This document shows positions 9,876 to 21,398 of a DNA stretch of 64,000 nt, piece by piece; position 1 is the first letter of the stretch; every line of letters begins with the position of its first letter. Both the position numbers and the translations under genes were made by a program. A model generated the notes under the pieces. The model was given only the letters and a program-made list of their open reading frames with translations. It ran no database searches and had not been told where the DNA came from. The DNA comes from Fagopyrum homotropicum (Eukaryota; Streptophyta; Magnoliopsida; Caryophyllales; Polygonaceae): the NCBI GenBank assembly GCA_033239125.1, contig BSWB01000002.1, positions 88,222,560 to 88,286,559 on the forward strand, in the 5' to 3' direction.

Positions 9876-11080
9876 ATAAAGAGCTTTGTCCAATTTAAAA
9901 CATGATCCGGAAAATCATCATTTTCAAAACCATGAGGTTGAGCAACGTAGACTTCTTCTAAAAGTCATTAAGAAAAGCACACTTAACATCCATTTTTAAA
10001 AGCATTATGAACATGAATGATGCAGATGCTAGTAGCATACGTATGGTTTCTAACCTAGAAACCGAAGAAAAGGTCTCCTCATAATCAATACCTTCTTCTT
10101 GGTTATATAGCCTTGAGCTACAAGTCGTGCTTTGTTTCGAATAGCTTTACCATTTTCATCCAACTGGTTTCGCAACACCCATTTTGTTCCTATGGCGGAT
10201 TGTTGCTTAGTTGTAGACGTGAGAGTCCAAACTTTGTTTCTCTCAAATTCATTTAGCTCATTTTGCATGGCAATGATCCAATCTGGTTCTTGAAGTGCTT
10301 GAACGTAGTTCTTGGGCTCTACAAGAGACACAAACGCAGAAAAAGCACACAAATTGTTTACCCTATATCGTGTTTGCACACCTTCTTTTGGATTTAAGAT
10401 AACGTTCTCTTGTGGATGATATGAAGAATGTTGGAAGTTTCTTGTTTTGAACAGTGGAACAGATTCTAATATTTGAGGCTTAGTTGTTTGACTTGATTCA
10501 GGTACCGCTAGAATAGTGCCCTTGGTACTTATGTCAAGGCCTTGAGATTGACTTTCTCATCATTGTCATTTGTCGTTTCGAGGTCTTGAAGATGTGTTTT
10601 AAGGTCTTGAGGTTGTTCTCCGGTATCCTGAATTTGTTCTTGCAAATTCTTATCTTGAGCCTTAGGGTCTTCTTCTCCATCAGAATTTTGATCCCCATGT
10701 CGATTAAGATTCAGATTTGTAAAACTATCACTCAAAGTACCATCATTGCTTTCATAAAAAATAACATGTATACTTTCCTCAACAATTTTGGTATATTTAT
10801 TGTAAACACGATAAACTTTACTATTTGAACAGTATCCAATAAACATAGCTTCATCGCAACGTGCATCAAACTTTCCAAGGCTTTCATCGCCATTATTATG
10901 GACAAAGAACGTACATCAAAAGGTTTTAAAATAGAAAATATTAGGTTTTCATCCTTTAAAGAGTTCGTAAGGAGTCTTTTTCAAAATAGAACGGATTAAA
11001 CATTTATTTAAAATTTAAATAGCCGTGTTAACAACTTCAACCCAAATGATTTTTGGCAAACTATTTTCTAAAAGCATAGT
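9876..11080 (-). pseudogene. Copia integrase C-terminus, linker and RT N-terminus
   Basis: From 11080 downwards the minus strand shows a decayed integrase C-terminal block (a KTPYELF-like motif near 10970), then an open stretch at 10846-10529 with MFIGYCSNSKVYRVYNKYTK, the standard join between integrase and RT, and an acidic linker. At 10379-10050 comes the RT start: EPDWIIAMQNELNEFERN, GTKWVLRNQLDENG and ARLVAQGY. The gene is cut at 9875 by A1 and continues at 6270. Stops and frameshifts separate the blocks. The integrase catalytic core and everything upstream are lost at the F' LTR (11081). Confidence 0.82.
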
Positions 11081-12593
11081 TGCAACACCCCAAATCCACG
11101 GGACACGGGATGCCACGAGCTAGGGCCTCACAATGGGCCCCGACCCTTAGCCTGACAACAATTTCACCGGATCTTACAACAAGACACTAGTAAAAACCGA
11201 AATAGCATTTAATGCAATTTAACACATGATCCAAAAGATACAAAGGAAGGACTCCAACCGAGTTCTTACAAAACAACCACAACGTTCCCAAAAACGACAA
11301 CAACAATAATAATTAACCAAACACGTCCAATAATGTACGGAACCCCCGGCTGTCCACTCAACCGGATCACTCGCAAACGTCCCTAACCTCCAAGGCATCT
11401 ACAAGGCGGTATAAAAATGTTAGCTAACATTCTAATCATTAGGATGGCAGTAAAGGCACACACGCACACACATAAGAAATGTAAACACGCAACATGCTTC
11501 CACATAAGTCCGATTTATTATCCTTTCTTTACGTTATCCACTTTACTAATACAATGTTGTTGTGGCACGAGAATCTTACAAGACTCGCCTCTGTCCCGTT
11601 TCACCAAACAGTTGTACTTGATACGAATCAACATCACTTGTTGGACTAGTCGCAAAGCACTTCCCAGTTTCCCCGTTTTGAATTGGACATGTGGTCACCG
11701 CCCAGTTATCATACACTTGGGTCAATAAATGCATATAAAGATCGTCTTAATCCGGTTGTTATAACTATAAATAAACACACACCACAATCATAGGCCAAAC
11801 TAATACAACGAAGCTAACTAAGTAAGTCCGGAGACTTACCTGTCTCAAAATCCAATAACATACACTCTCAACATCCTGCGGGAAAATCTCAACGCCTGGT
11901 CAAAACAAGGCATAATATCAACACCTCTCTCATATAAAGGTCGTCCTATTGATCGTGTAAAGATCATACCAACTCACAAGCTAGGATAGCACTCCTAGTC
12001 CACACAAACTCACAAGATCACAACTAAAACAACATGTGCTAGGATACTTTCATCCTAAACTCCACAACCTCAACTGACATATAATCACAACCTCAGGCCT
12101 CACAAGGCTCACAAGATCAACTATACACTCACAACATAATAACCAACTCAAGATAAATACACATCCAACATTATATTATCAACAACCTCAAACACTCACC
12201 TAAGGTTCCAAGCCACTACTTGGTATTCTACAAGTTTATGCTAGATCCAATCCTAGCATGATATTATGATATAACCTCCCTAGGATAAGAGATGTACACA
12301 AGATTGAGGAAGGATACTCACTAGGACAAGGACGCGGTCACGGAAGAAGGAAGCAAGGCTGCGGAGAAGAGCAGAAGGCCACACCTGCAGCCCGGGCTGT
12401 TTCAGAGCCACCCCTACGGCCCAGAGGAGCAACCCTTGCGGCTTAGGCTAGCCGCCCCTGCGGTGCTGTCCAGCCGCGGGTGCGGTTGAACTCTAGAAGG
12501 TGATCCCGAAAGAGTCATTTGATGGTTCCTTGACGTGCAGAGGGTCTCCTAGCTTGCTTTCTCCACCATTGATGTGCATCACTCTACCTTAGG

Positions 12594-13372
12594 TGATACG
12601 GTATTATCCGTGAATGAGTCGATCTAGGTACAATGATCCCGAATCCGGCTGAATGAAACGAATCCAGATGCGGAATGAAACGTGGATGGTGAATGGACGC
12701 AGGAAGGTGTAGAGAAGAACCAAAGAGAGTCAACGAAAGGAACCAAGGCTGAAAAGCCAAAACCCCACTTCGTGAATGCCCTAGACCCGTCTCCAATACA
12801 ACTTTACACTAGCTCCGGCTGGACTAGCACAAAGAGGGACTCGTGAAGGCTCGAAGCACCAATCCGAAGGCGGTTGACACGAACAAGCTCAGCCAAGCAA
12901 ACAACAGCAATGCCAACCAAAAACTCTCTTGTTCTTTGATTGATTTTGTGAATGATTACAAATGTAATTCTAAGCAATGAAATTAACGTATCTATTCAGC
13001 AGCTAAAAGAGGCTATATATAGACTCTTTTATCTAGACAAAAATAAAGAAAAGAAAACTAAAACATTAGTGGGAAGTTGGTAATAATAGAGCTTCCTCTA
13101 ATGTAGCTAACAACTTAACAAACAACTATTTCAGCATAAAAATAGGCTGACTTATTCAAGCATATCCTTGGAGTGAGCTGGACGTTTTTTAAGAGCCAAA
13201 ATGGACTATCCGAATGGGCTGAATTGTTCAACAGATCCATGAGTGATTTGGATGGTTTTAAGAGCCCAAATGATGATCCAAATGAGGGAGTTGGTTACTC
13301 TCTTGGGCCTCCTTGAACGTGAGCATCTTGCTATCCTCTTGGGCTGCCTTGGACGTGAGCAGCTGCCTCCCC
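12594..13372 (-). repeat. Inverted partial LTR at the left end of A3
   Basis: This is the reverse complement of the R-U5 and repeat part of the A LTR, nearly identical to 16055-16831. It ends in the minisatellite, where a 5-bp word TCCCC (13368-13372) is shared with the RT coding sequence that follows. There is no U3 head. Confidence 0.88.
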
Positions 13373-15687
13373 GTTTAGATGACATGCTTGATGAGTTACA
13401 TGGAGCTACAATTTTCACTAAGATTGACCTTAGGAGTGGCTACCATCAAATTAGAATGAGGGAAGGGGATGAATGGAAAACAGCTTTTAAAACCAAATTT
13501 GGTCTCTATGAGTGGCTAGTAATGCCTTTTGGCTTAACTAACACTCCTAGTACCTTCATGAGATTAATGAATAATATTTTGAGACCTTATATTGGTTTAT
13601 TTGTTGTAGTCTACTTTGATGACATTCTTATCTATAGTAAGACTTTAAAAGAGCATGAAAATCATTTGAGAGATGCGCTTGCTACATTGCGTATAGAATA
13701 CTTGCATGCTAATATTCAAAAATTTGATTTCTATACTAACCGAGTGATTTTTCTTGGTTTTGTAGTAAGTGCCAATGGTTTGCAAGTGGATGAGGACAAG
13801 GTGAAGGCAATCAATGAATGGCCCATTCCTAGGTCGGTTGGCGACGTGAGGAGTTTCCATGGCCTAGATACATTCTATAGAAGATTTGTGAGAGATTTTA
13901 GTACTATTGCAGCACCACTCACGGCTTTGACCAAAAAGAAGGTTCCTTTTGAGTGGAATGAACCGCAGCAAAGAGCCTTTGAAGAGCTCAAGAGACGCCT
14001 CACCCATGCACCACTACTCGCTCTACCGGACTTCACTAAACCCTTTGAGGTTGAATGCGACGCGTCCGGTATTGGTATTGGCGGCGTCCTTATGCAAGAA
14101 GGTAAGCCTCTAGCTTTCTTTAGTGAAAAATTGAAGGGTGCATGCTTAAACTATTCCACTTATGACAAAGAATTGTATGCCTTGTTTAGTGTACTCAAAA
14201 CATGGCAACATTACCTTTGGCCTCAAGAGTTTGTTTTGAAAACCGATCATGATTCACTTAGACACTTTAGGAGCCAAGATAAGCTAGATAGGCGGCATGG
14301 TAGGTGGATGGAGTTCATCGAAACCTTTCCTCACATTATCAAGTATAAGAAAGGAAAAGATAATGTCGTAGCGGATGCATTGTCTAGGAGATACACCTTA
14401 ATCACCACCTTGGATTCTAGGATGTTAGGTTTTACTTACATTAAAGAATTATATGTGGATGATGCTGAATTTGGGAAGATATTTCATAGATGCACTACTC
14501 AAGGCCCTTATGATAAGTATTTTGTGTTTGAAGGTTTCTTGTTTAAAGTGGATAAGATTTGCATACCTAGATATTCCCTTAGGATCTTATTGGTGGAAGA
14601 AGCCCATAACGGAGGTTTAATGGGGGCATTTTGGGAGGGACAAAACTTATCACATGTTGCAAATTCACTTTTGTTGGCCTCATATGTTAAGGGATGTAGA
14701 ACACATGCTGAAAAGGTGCATTGAATGTCTTAAGGCCAAAGCTAGGGTACAACCCCACGGGCTGTATACACCCTTACCAACGCCTAATGGCCCTTGGGAA
14801 GATATAAGTATGGATTTCATTGTTGGACTACCTAGGACTAAGAAAGGAAGAGATTCCATTTTTGTGGTAGTAGATAGATTCTCTAAAATGGCACATTTTA
14901 TTCCATGTCATAAAACTGATGATGCATATAATGTTGCTAATCTTTTCTTTAAGGAAATAGTGAGATTGCATGGAATCCCTAAAACTATTGTTAGTGATAG
15001 GGATGTCAAGTTTTTGAGTTTCTTTTGGAAAACGCTTTGGGGAAAAATGGGCACTAGATTACTATTCTCGACCTCTAGTCATCCCCAAACAGATGGGCAA
15101 ACGGAAGTCACCAATAGGACCCTAACGACCCTCCTTAGAACCATGTTGAAAGATAACTTAAAAGAATGGGAAGACATGTTACCACATATTGAGTTTGCTT
15201 ATAATCGCACCATGCATTCTTCCACTTCGTGATCACCTTTCAAATGTGTTTATGGATTTAACCCTTTAACTCCTTTGGACTTATTACCGATTCGTCGAAA
15301 GGATCGAGTAGCTTTTGATGCTTTGGAACAGGCGGACTACATTAAGGAACTTCATGCTAAGACCAAGGCTGCACTTGATAAGAAGGGCGTTGAAACTGCA
15401 GCTCGGAATAACAAAGGACGTCGGAAGATGATTTTCCAGCCCGGCGACTTAGTTTGGCTACATCTAAGGAAAGAGCGGTTTCCGACAAAACGCCATTCCA
15501 AGCTAGCACCACGGGGTGATGGACCATTCAAAGTCTTACACCGGATTAACGACAATGCATATGTGTTGGACTTACCGGAAGAGTATGGAGTTAGTACCAC
15601 TTTTAACGTAGGAGATTTGAGCCCCTATGAAGGAGATTCGGAACAAGATGAAAATTCGGGGTCGAATTCTTTCCAAGAAGGAGTGGA
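13369..15687 (+). pseudogene. A3 pol: partial RT, RNase H and integrase
   Basis: The frame opens inside RT at the motif PRLDDMLDELHGATIF and keeps the catalytic VVYFDDILIYSK. It continues through RNase H (ECDASGIGIGGVLMQEGKP; KTDHDSLRHF) into the integrase N-terminus. A five-G run near 14622-14626 (four G in A2) shifts the frame. The second frame (14654-15232) has the zinc finger C-half, FVVVDRFSKMAHF, IVSDRDVKFLSFFW and the HPQTDGQTE catalytic region, ending in a TGA at 15230 where A2 has TTA. The integrase C-terminal domain follows (15275-15687: GDLVWLHLRKERFP, GPFKVLHRINDNAYVLDLP) and runs into the LTR. RT lacks its N-terminal fingers, so it cannot be active. Confidence 0.9.
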
Positions 15688-15899
15688 TGATGTAGGACCA
15701 TCACATGAAAGATATCAAGGTCCCATTACTAGAGCAAGAGCTATGGAGATCCAAGAAGTTACGTCAAGGGAAGTGCTATTGCTTGACACAATGCGTGAAC
15801 CATTTATTTTCCATACATCATGTGTTAATCTTTTGGTGAATGTAGAGCAAGTGAACCAAGCGAGGAGACCATGCCGACGTGCTCACTTCCCATGCAGTT

Positions 15900-16130
15900 C
15901 GAGGAGACCATGCAGACGTTGCTCACGTCCAAGGCAGCCCAAGAGGATAGGCTGTTGCTCACGTCCAATGCAGCCCAAGAGGGGAGGTTGTTGCTCACGT
16001 CCAATGCAGCCCAAGAGGGCAGGCTGTTGCTCACGTCCAATGCAGCCCAAGAGGGGAGGCAGCTGCTCACGTCCAAGGCAGCCCAAGAGGATAGCAAGCT
16101 GCTCACGTTCAAGGAGGCCCAAGAGAGTAA
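15900..16130. repeat. Minisatellite in the A3 3' LTR
   Basis: About six 36-bp units share the core GCTCACGTCCAAGGCAGCCC or a one-base variant of it. The unit is 3 bp longer than the 33-bp unit in A1, showing length drift in whole codons. Confidence 0.85.
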
Positions 16131-16403
16131 CCAGCTCCCTCATTTGGATCATCATTTGGGCTCTTAAAACCATCCAAATCACTCATGGATCTGTTGAACA
16201 ATTCAGCCCATTCGGATAGTCCATTTTGGCTTTTAAAAAACGTCCAGCTCACTCCAAGGATATGCTTGAATAAGTCAGCCTATTTTTATGCTGAAATAGT
16301 TGTTTGTTAAGTTGTTAACTACATTAGAGGAAGCTCTCTTATTACCACCTTCCCACTAATGTTTTAGTTTTCTTTTCTTTATTTTTGTCTAGATAAAAGA
16401 GTC

Positions 16404-16412
16404 TATATATAG
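16404..16412 (+). promoter_or_regulatory. TATA box of the A-family LTR (A3)
   Basis: TATATATAG occurs mid-LTR, with GTCTAGATAAAAGA just upstream. The same block is conserved in every A LTR, for example near 29337. This fits the U3 promoter of a plant LTR. Confidence 0.6.
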
Positions 16413-17228
16413 CCTCTTTTAGCTGCTGAATAGGTACGTTAATTTCATTGCTTAGAATTACATTTGTAATCATTCACAAAATCAATCAAAGAACAACTGA
16501 GTTTTTGGTTGGCATTGCTGTTGTTTGCTTGGTTGAGCTTGTTCGTGTCAACCGCCTTCGGATTGGTGCTTCGAGCTTTCACGAGTCCCTCTTTGTGCTA
16601 GTCCAGCCGGAGCTAGTGTAAAGTTGTATTGAAGACGGGTCTAGGGCATTCACGGAGTGGGGTTTTGGATTTTCAGCCTTGGTTCCTTTCGTTGACTCTC
16701 TTTGGTTCTTCTCTGCACCTTCCTGCGTCCATTCACCATCCACGTTTCATTCCGCATCTGGATTCATTTCATTCAGCCGGATTCGGGATCATTGTACCTA
16801 GATCGACTCATTCACGGATAATACCATATCATTAGGGCTCAAAGATGAAAGAAGGAGAAATGAAGCAGATGAAGAGAAGGAGAAGAGGAAGAACTTACCC
16901 TACAAACCGGATCTGCAGTCCACCACTTACCATAGAGATGCACAGCTCACACGTGAGGAAGGAATCATCAAGAGATCTCCCAAGGAGAATATGTAGGAAT
17001 GGAGAAATGAAGAAGAGAGGAAAGAGCTATTCGTGAAAGGGAAAGGGAGGAGAGAGAGACTCAATTGAGGGGAGTAAGCAAGGTGAAATCAACAAGGGAT
17101 CGGAACGAAGACAGAACACAAATCCCGTTCACTCAAATTACTGTGCCTACGGAACGAATGAGCCGCGCCTGCTACTAAGGCCACTAAACCACTCAACTAC
17201 CGGAACTAAAATTCCGTGCGTTACATCA

Positions 17229-17840
17229 GATCCCCCTAAAAACTACTTTCGTCCCGAAACTTAAACAAACACTAATCCTCTAGGTCTCAAAAGTAAGAGA
17301 TACAATCGTAACGTGAAGGCATCATCCTTCTACTCTACAAATGTGATCTACTCAAGGTACCACATCAAGATCTAACAGATCATACCGACATTCCCGCACG
17401 GGGCACAAAACACACATAACCTCACGCATGCACATAAGATCTAACCCATCGGCCCTATCGATGCAACTAGTTCATCGTAACACTCAGCCAAAGTCACTAT
17501 CCTCCGTTTCCCGGTAGCCTCATCAGTTCCAATTCTGCCACTAGATCATCATGACTAAAAATATAACTCGACTAATGTATGTACTCCCTCGACCGATATA
17601 CATGAAACACCGGGTGAACACCCTCCACTATTGGTAGCAACACCAACCTGTAAATCACTTTTCTAACTTGCGCCAAGATCTCCAACAAGGTCCGATATAT
17701 TGGAAACTCGACTTCCTTGTAATACCAAAATGTTTGACGCAACGCGTCAGTGTTACTTTCCACTATACATGTCCCATATATGAACTCTAGAGGTTTGTGC
17801 CTCTTACCGGTCTATGCCTTCTAGCGACTTAGTGCGGCTA
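17229..17840 (-). pseudogene. F' integrase C-terminal end and 3' UTR
   Basis: Next to the LTR, the minus strand has a short purine tract (TTTTAGGGGGA), then non-coding sequence. At 17763-17572 a frame contains the C-terminal integrase block ending GVHPVFHV, typical of Tekay/Del-type chromoviruses just before the chromodomain. A HKPLEF-like stretch lies just upstream in another frame (about 17790). Several indels break it and the catalytic core is not recognisable. The upstream limit near 17840 is approximate. Confidence 0.6.
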
Positions 17841-18707
17841 GTTTCCCCTCTTGGATCATCTATACTCAAGTGATCCATCATAAATCAACTCAGGGCTATC
17901 CCCACATGTACCGTACAACTTCCAACACCACGGTGTACAACACTTCCGCCTATATAATGTCTCATAACGCTTATCGCATTCGACGCATGTTTGTTATAGT
18001 TATACGAGAACTCAATAAAAGGGGAGGTGTCATGTCTACCCTTACCCCATATCTAGCACACATGCTCTTTGACAAAATCAAAATCTACAGTCGTTGTTTT
18101 TAGCTTAATCAAAGTAAAGTTCCAAACTACCCACTTAACCGATGTATAGTGAATAAATAAGGGTCAAACCCAAGGGAGTTAGAATTAAAGTGTGATTAAG
18201 AATAAATTATCAATGTAGCAAGATAGTTACAACCCACTATTACCGAGGAGTTTGCTACTAGATTATTGACTCGAACCCAAAACTGAATAATCCTAGCCAT
18301 TTGCATGCAATTATACAACTTAGGTGATCAATCTAAGTGAGAATAAACATACAAACATAAGTTAAAGAACAAGGAACATAACACAATTGGATACTGAATA
18401 TAGACTTCTATTAAAAAGACTTACAACCAAATTATATGCAGCTTCAATCAACTCAATGTAGCAAGGAAGCTTAGAACTCCATACAAAATGGCAACTAAAC
18501 AATAGAGCTTTTGTGCAAAACTGAGGATGATACTAGCAATCAGTCTAGGGCTCTATATATACTAGAAAATGCTATAAATGGGAGTAAATGGGTTCTGCGG
18601 AACTCATGTCGCTAAACCGCAAGCGCGGGCATGAGTGCCGCAGAGGCAATTTAGGCCAAAACTTTCCAACATCAACTGAACCGCGGGCATGGCATAGCAG
18701 GGCCGCG
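17841..18707. other. Unidentified sequence between F' and F
   Basis: I find no coding motif. The stretch 18120-18560 (AAGGGTCAAACCCAAGGGAG and an AT-rich tail) has the look of LTR or leader DNA of another gypsy-type element, and 18590-18707 is GC-richer with repeated GCGGGCATG words. The F LTR starts at 18708. I cannot assign it further. Confidence 0.4.
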
Positions 18708-18846
18708 TGTAACACCCCGAATCCAAGGGACTCAGGCCGCCACAATGGGCTAGGATCTCAAAATGGATCTTGACCCTAGCCTGACAACAAGTTTATTGGA
18801 TCTTACAACAAGGCACAAATAGATTAAAACCAAATACGTAAACTGT

Positions 18847-18891
<45 letters not shown>

Positions 18892-20757
18892 AAAGGTTTA
18901 CAACATCATAGCCGAGTACAAAACAGGATCAACAGATCCAAAGAGTATAAAATATCCCATACCCCACGAAGAACCTAGTATACGGAGGCCCTCGGCTGAT
19001 TACCCATCTGACTCACTTTGCAGTCCTCCTATCCTGCAGATCAACTACAACACAGTATAAACCATTAGCTAACAAAAATGAATAAGAATGAAGTAATAGC
19101 ACAAACACACAACAACACCTCACAACATGCAATGCCACACACACACAACCATTTATTATCTTTAATTAAATGATTCCATACTAATTCAACTTCTTTTGTG
19201 GCACGAGGAGCCTAAATAACCCCGTCTCTTACCCCTTAACTTAGGTGTTGCATGGGGATCTACCTCCCCCTGAGCTACTGGCTTCCGAGCACCTCCTTCC
19301 ACTCTCGGTGAGCTTCCGGCAAGTGGTCACGACCCCTTATAATACACTTGGGCCTTTTAAGGTAATAAAGTGGTCATCCTAGTCTAGTTTAGGTATCAAT
19401 CATATGAGCACACACACAACCATCACAACCACTCAAATCCACAACTACATGCTAAGTAAGTCCTATGGACATACCTGAAATACTCGTAATCATGTACCAC
19501 GTCACAGTTTCCCCTTGAGAAAACGATCAACGCCTGTATAAGCAAGGCACACAATATATCAAACGCTGCAAAGGGTTAGGAAACGCGTCTCCTACCTCAT
19601 ATCCACAACCATCCCATAACCTGGATCTAAACCTCAAGATCCTCAACATAACTCACAATTCCTCAAATCTCAATGTAGCATCTAATCAACATTTCTCAAT
19701 CTCAATTCTAATCCTAATTTAATTAATTAACTTTAATTAATTAATTAAATTTCACCAAAATAACGTTTTACCCACAAGCAATTTCTAAACCCATCTGTCA
19801 TCAAATTTGATCAAACAAACAACACATATACACCAGAATAATATAACGACCATAATGGAATTTCTAATTATCCATTTTGACAAGCCAAAGGTCAATTTAG
19901 GCCAAATCGCAGTACGGAAAACGAATAAATTCATAACTTATTCGTTTCTAACCCGATTGAAGATCTGAAAGAAGATTCGGAATCACAACGACGCGGGCTA
20001 CGCATGAACATCAAATTCACCGGAATTTGAGCGATGGAACCGTCCTGGTGACATATATGCTCGACCAGGTCTTCATCTGCTCGGAAATGCAAAAACTCGG
20101 TACCAATATGAAGAGAATAAAGAGAGGAATCCAGAAACTCAAACGGAATTGAAATCGGATTAGAAACTGAGAGTATATCTGAGTTAGAATTTTGAGAGAA
20201 ATCACAGCTTTTACGAGAAAACGTGAAAGGAAATGAATTAATAAACGATTTTCCGCTATTTATAGTGAAGACGATAATTATCATTTAGCGAAGTCGAAAA
20301 TTATCCTTTAACCGATCCAATGGCGGGTTGAACCCCCTTCTCCAAACTATTCGAAATTGGAATAATAAATCTTGAATATTGTAGGGATAATTATTCCACA
20401 ATTGCCTCGGAAAACATGTATTCCTAAGCCGTCTTTCTTAGCCGTTAAGAAACGAAATAAAGACTCTTTTGACCGTTTTGTCTTTCCATGTTATTTCATA
20501 TCTAGGACATGTCCGATGTCGTGATCATTTCCTTCAATTACATTTTTATTAGTTGAAGCTCCCAAATGCTCCAAATAACACTAGAGGGTAAAAATAATTA
20601 GTAAAAATTTCTCCATAAGTCTAAAATTACGTCAGGAACATAACGGTGGGACTCATACTCATCACTTACGCAATCTTTACGAGTTATATGTCAATTACTA
20701 TCAATGATTAAGTTAATCAACATTAATTAGAATTCGGAAATCCTACCTATTACATCA
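18708..20757 (-). repeat. 3' LTR of F (Tekay/Del-like)
   Basis: This is a 2050-bp LTR with plus-strand ends TGTAACACCCCG at 18708 and TTACATCA at 20757, related to the F' LTR. On the minus strand it is preceded by AAGGGGTGTG (polypurine tract) and by the integrase C-terminus at 21594-21399, so it is a 3' LTR. A TATA-like CTATAAATAG lies on the minus strand near 20258-20267. The target-duplication partner is not in the window. Confidence 0.75.
18850..18889. repeat. (TA)20 microsatellite in the F LTR
   Basis: This is an uninterrupted TA dinucleotide run of about 40 bases inside the LTR, near its U5 end. The F' LTR has no such run at the equivalent place, so it expanded after the copies separated. 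Confidence 0.95.
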
Positions 20758-20954
20758 CACACCCCTTAAGAAAAAAGTTTCGTCCCGAAACTTGAACAAT
20801 TCCCAAATCCTCTCGTACCCATACGCCGAGGTATACACACTCTCTCTATCGGAGGTATCACATCTCCATTCAAAGGTATCAACCTATAACACTCTATAAC
20901 CTCAAAACACAACATGGAGGAATCACCAACTCCGGCAACAAGATCATAACGCTA

Positions 20955-21175
20955 TCGAAAGGCATAGAGGAAAATCATCTCTAGCCAAATACTAACCACA
21001 TCACAAGGCATGGAGGGAAGCCGTCTCCAGCCAATCGTACTCGTAACACAACTATGTGGAGTAAAACCGTCTCCACTCACTATGTCCATCAATAATAACA
21101 TGGAGGAAAGGACCATCTCCAGCTAATCCTAAACATATCATAATAGTATGGCGGAAAGAACCATCTCCAACAATA
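20955..21175. repeat. Degenerate ~47-bp tandem repeat in the F 3' UTR
   Basis: Five diverged units start near 20959, 21005, 21052, 21098 and 21145. Each carries a GG(A/C)GGAAA...CC(A/G)TCTCCA core whose GGAG and CTCC halves could pair. The array lies between integrase and the 3' LTR of F and is absent from the matching part of F' (17229-17570). Confidence 0.7.
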
Positions 21176-21398
21176 CCTAACTCGCACTAGCAAATAAGAT
21201 CTAAAAGATCATATGCACACATCAAAGCTAGCACGAAAACACAACATATCACATAAACACTAACATACATTTACTAAGATAGCACTAAGATCTACTTGTC
21301 GATCCTATAGGTGCATCTATCTCGGCATAGAACTCTGGATAGTTCCTCTAGATACTATCCTCAATCTCCCATGTATCCTCATAAGGTCCTCGTCTAGA

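Larger units (their letters stand above)
1213..11080 (-). mobile_element. Ty1/copia element, Sirevirus-like, split by two A-family insertions
   Basis: Reading from high to low coordinates there is an integrase C-terminus (11080-10850), an integrase-RT linker, RT, RNase H (to about 5195), an env-like remnant (4772-3550), a polypurine tract (3182-3168) and a putative 3' LTR. This domain order and a downstream env-like frame are features of the Sirevirus lineage. Solo LTR A0 interrupts the LTR and A1 interrupts RT. The 5' half is missing because the F' LTR begins at 11081. All frames carry stops, so it is a relic. The low-coordinate boundary is approximate. Confidence 0.8.
12594..16831. mobile_element. 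Family A element A3 with inverted LTRs
   Basis: A perfect 5-bp target duplication TTAGG lies at 12589-12593 and 16832-16836, and the flanks rejoin F' LTR sequence. The left LTR fragment (12594-13372) is reversed relative to pol and the right LTR, so both ends of the insertion are the U5 end of the LTR (TGATACGG on the left, CATATCA on the right). Pol runs on the plus strand from mid-RT; gag, protease and the RT N-terminus are absent. The two LTR pieces share a private TATTATCCG variant, so one was copied from the other. Confidence 0.88.
15688..16831 (+). repeat. 3' LTR of A3
   Basis: This is a complete LTR of 1144 bp with start TGATGTAGGACC, end CATATCA, then target duplication TTAGG. The pol frame continues into it through GPITRARA and then meets the minisatellite (about 15900-16130, 36-bp units, peptide LLTSNAAQEGRL). 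Confidence 0.92.
11081..17228 (-). repeat. LTR of F' (Tekay/Del-like), interrupted by A3
   Basis: Plus-strand ends are TGCAACACCCC at 11081 and TTACATCA at 17228; on the minus strand the LTR runs from TGATGTAACGC to GGGGTGTTGCA. Without A3 and one copy of its target duplication it is about 1.9 kb. The first 100 bases resemble the start of the F LTR (18708). On the high side follow TCTAGGGGGA-like purines (PPT on the minus strand) and integrase end sequence, so it is a 3' LTR. The low-side flank is copia integrase. The matching 5' LTR is not in the window. Confidence 0.75.

Noticed and set aside
13243..13371. LTR-encoded start of the A3 RT ORF as a novel RT N-terminus
   Set aside because: The first 43 codons are reverse-complement LTR joined by the inversion; phase agreement with RT is accidental.
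17870..18103. 77-codon plus-strand ORF near F'
   Set aside because: It lies opposite decayed integrase sequence, has no motif and is close to chance length.
18850..18889. TA run as a possible origin or promoter
   Set aside because: It is simple-sequence expansion inside an LTR, missing from the related LTR.
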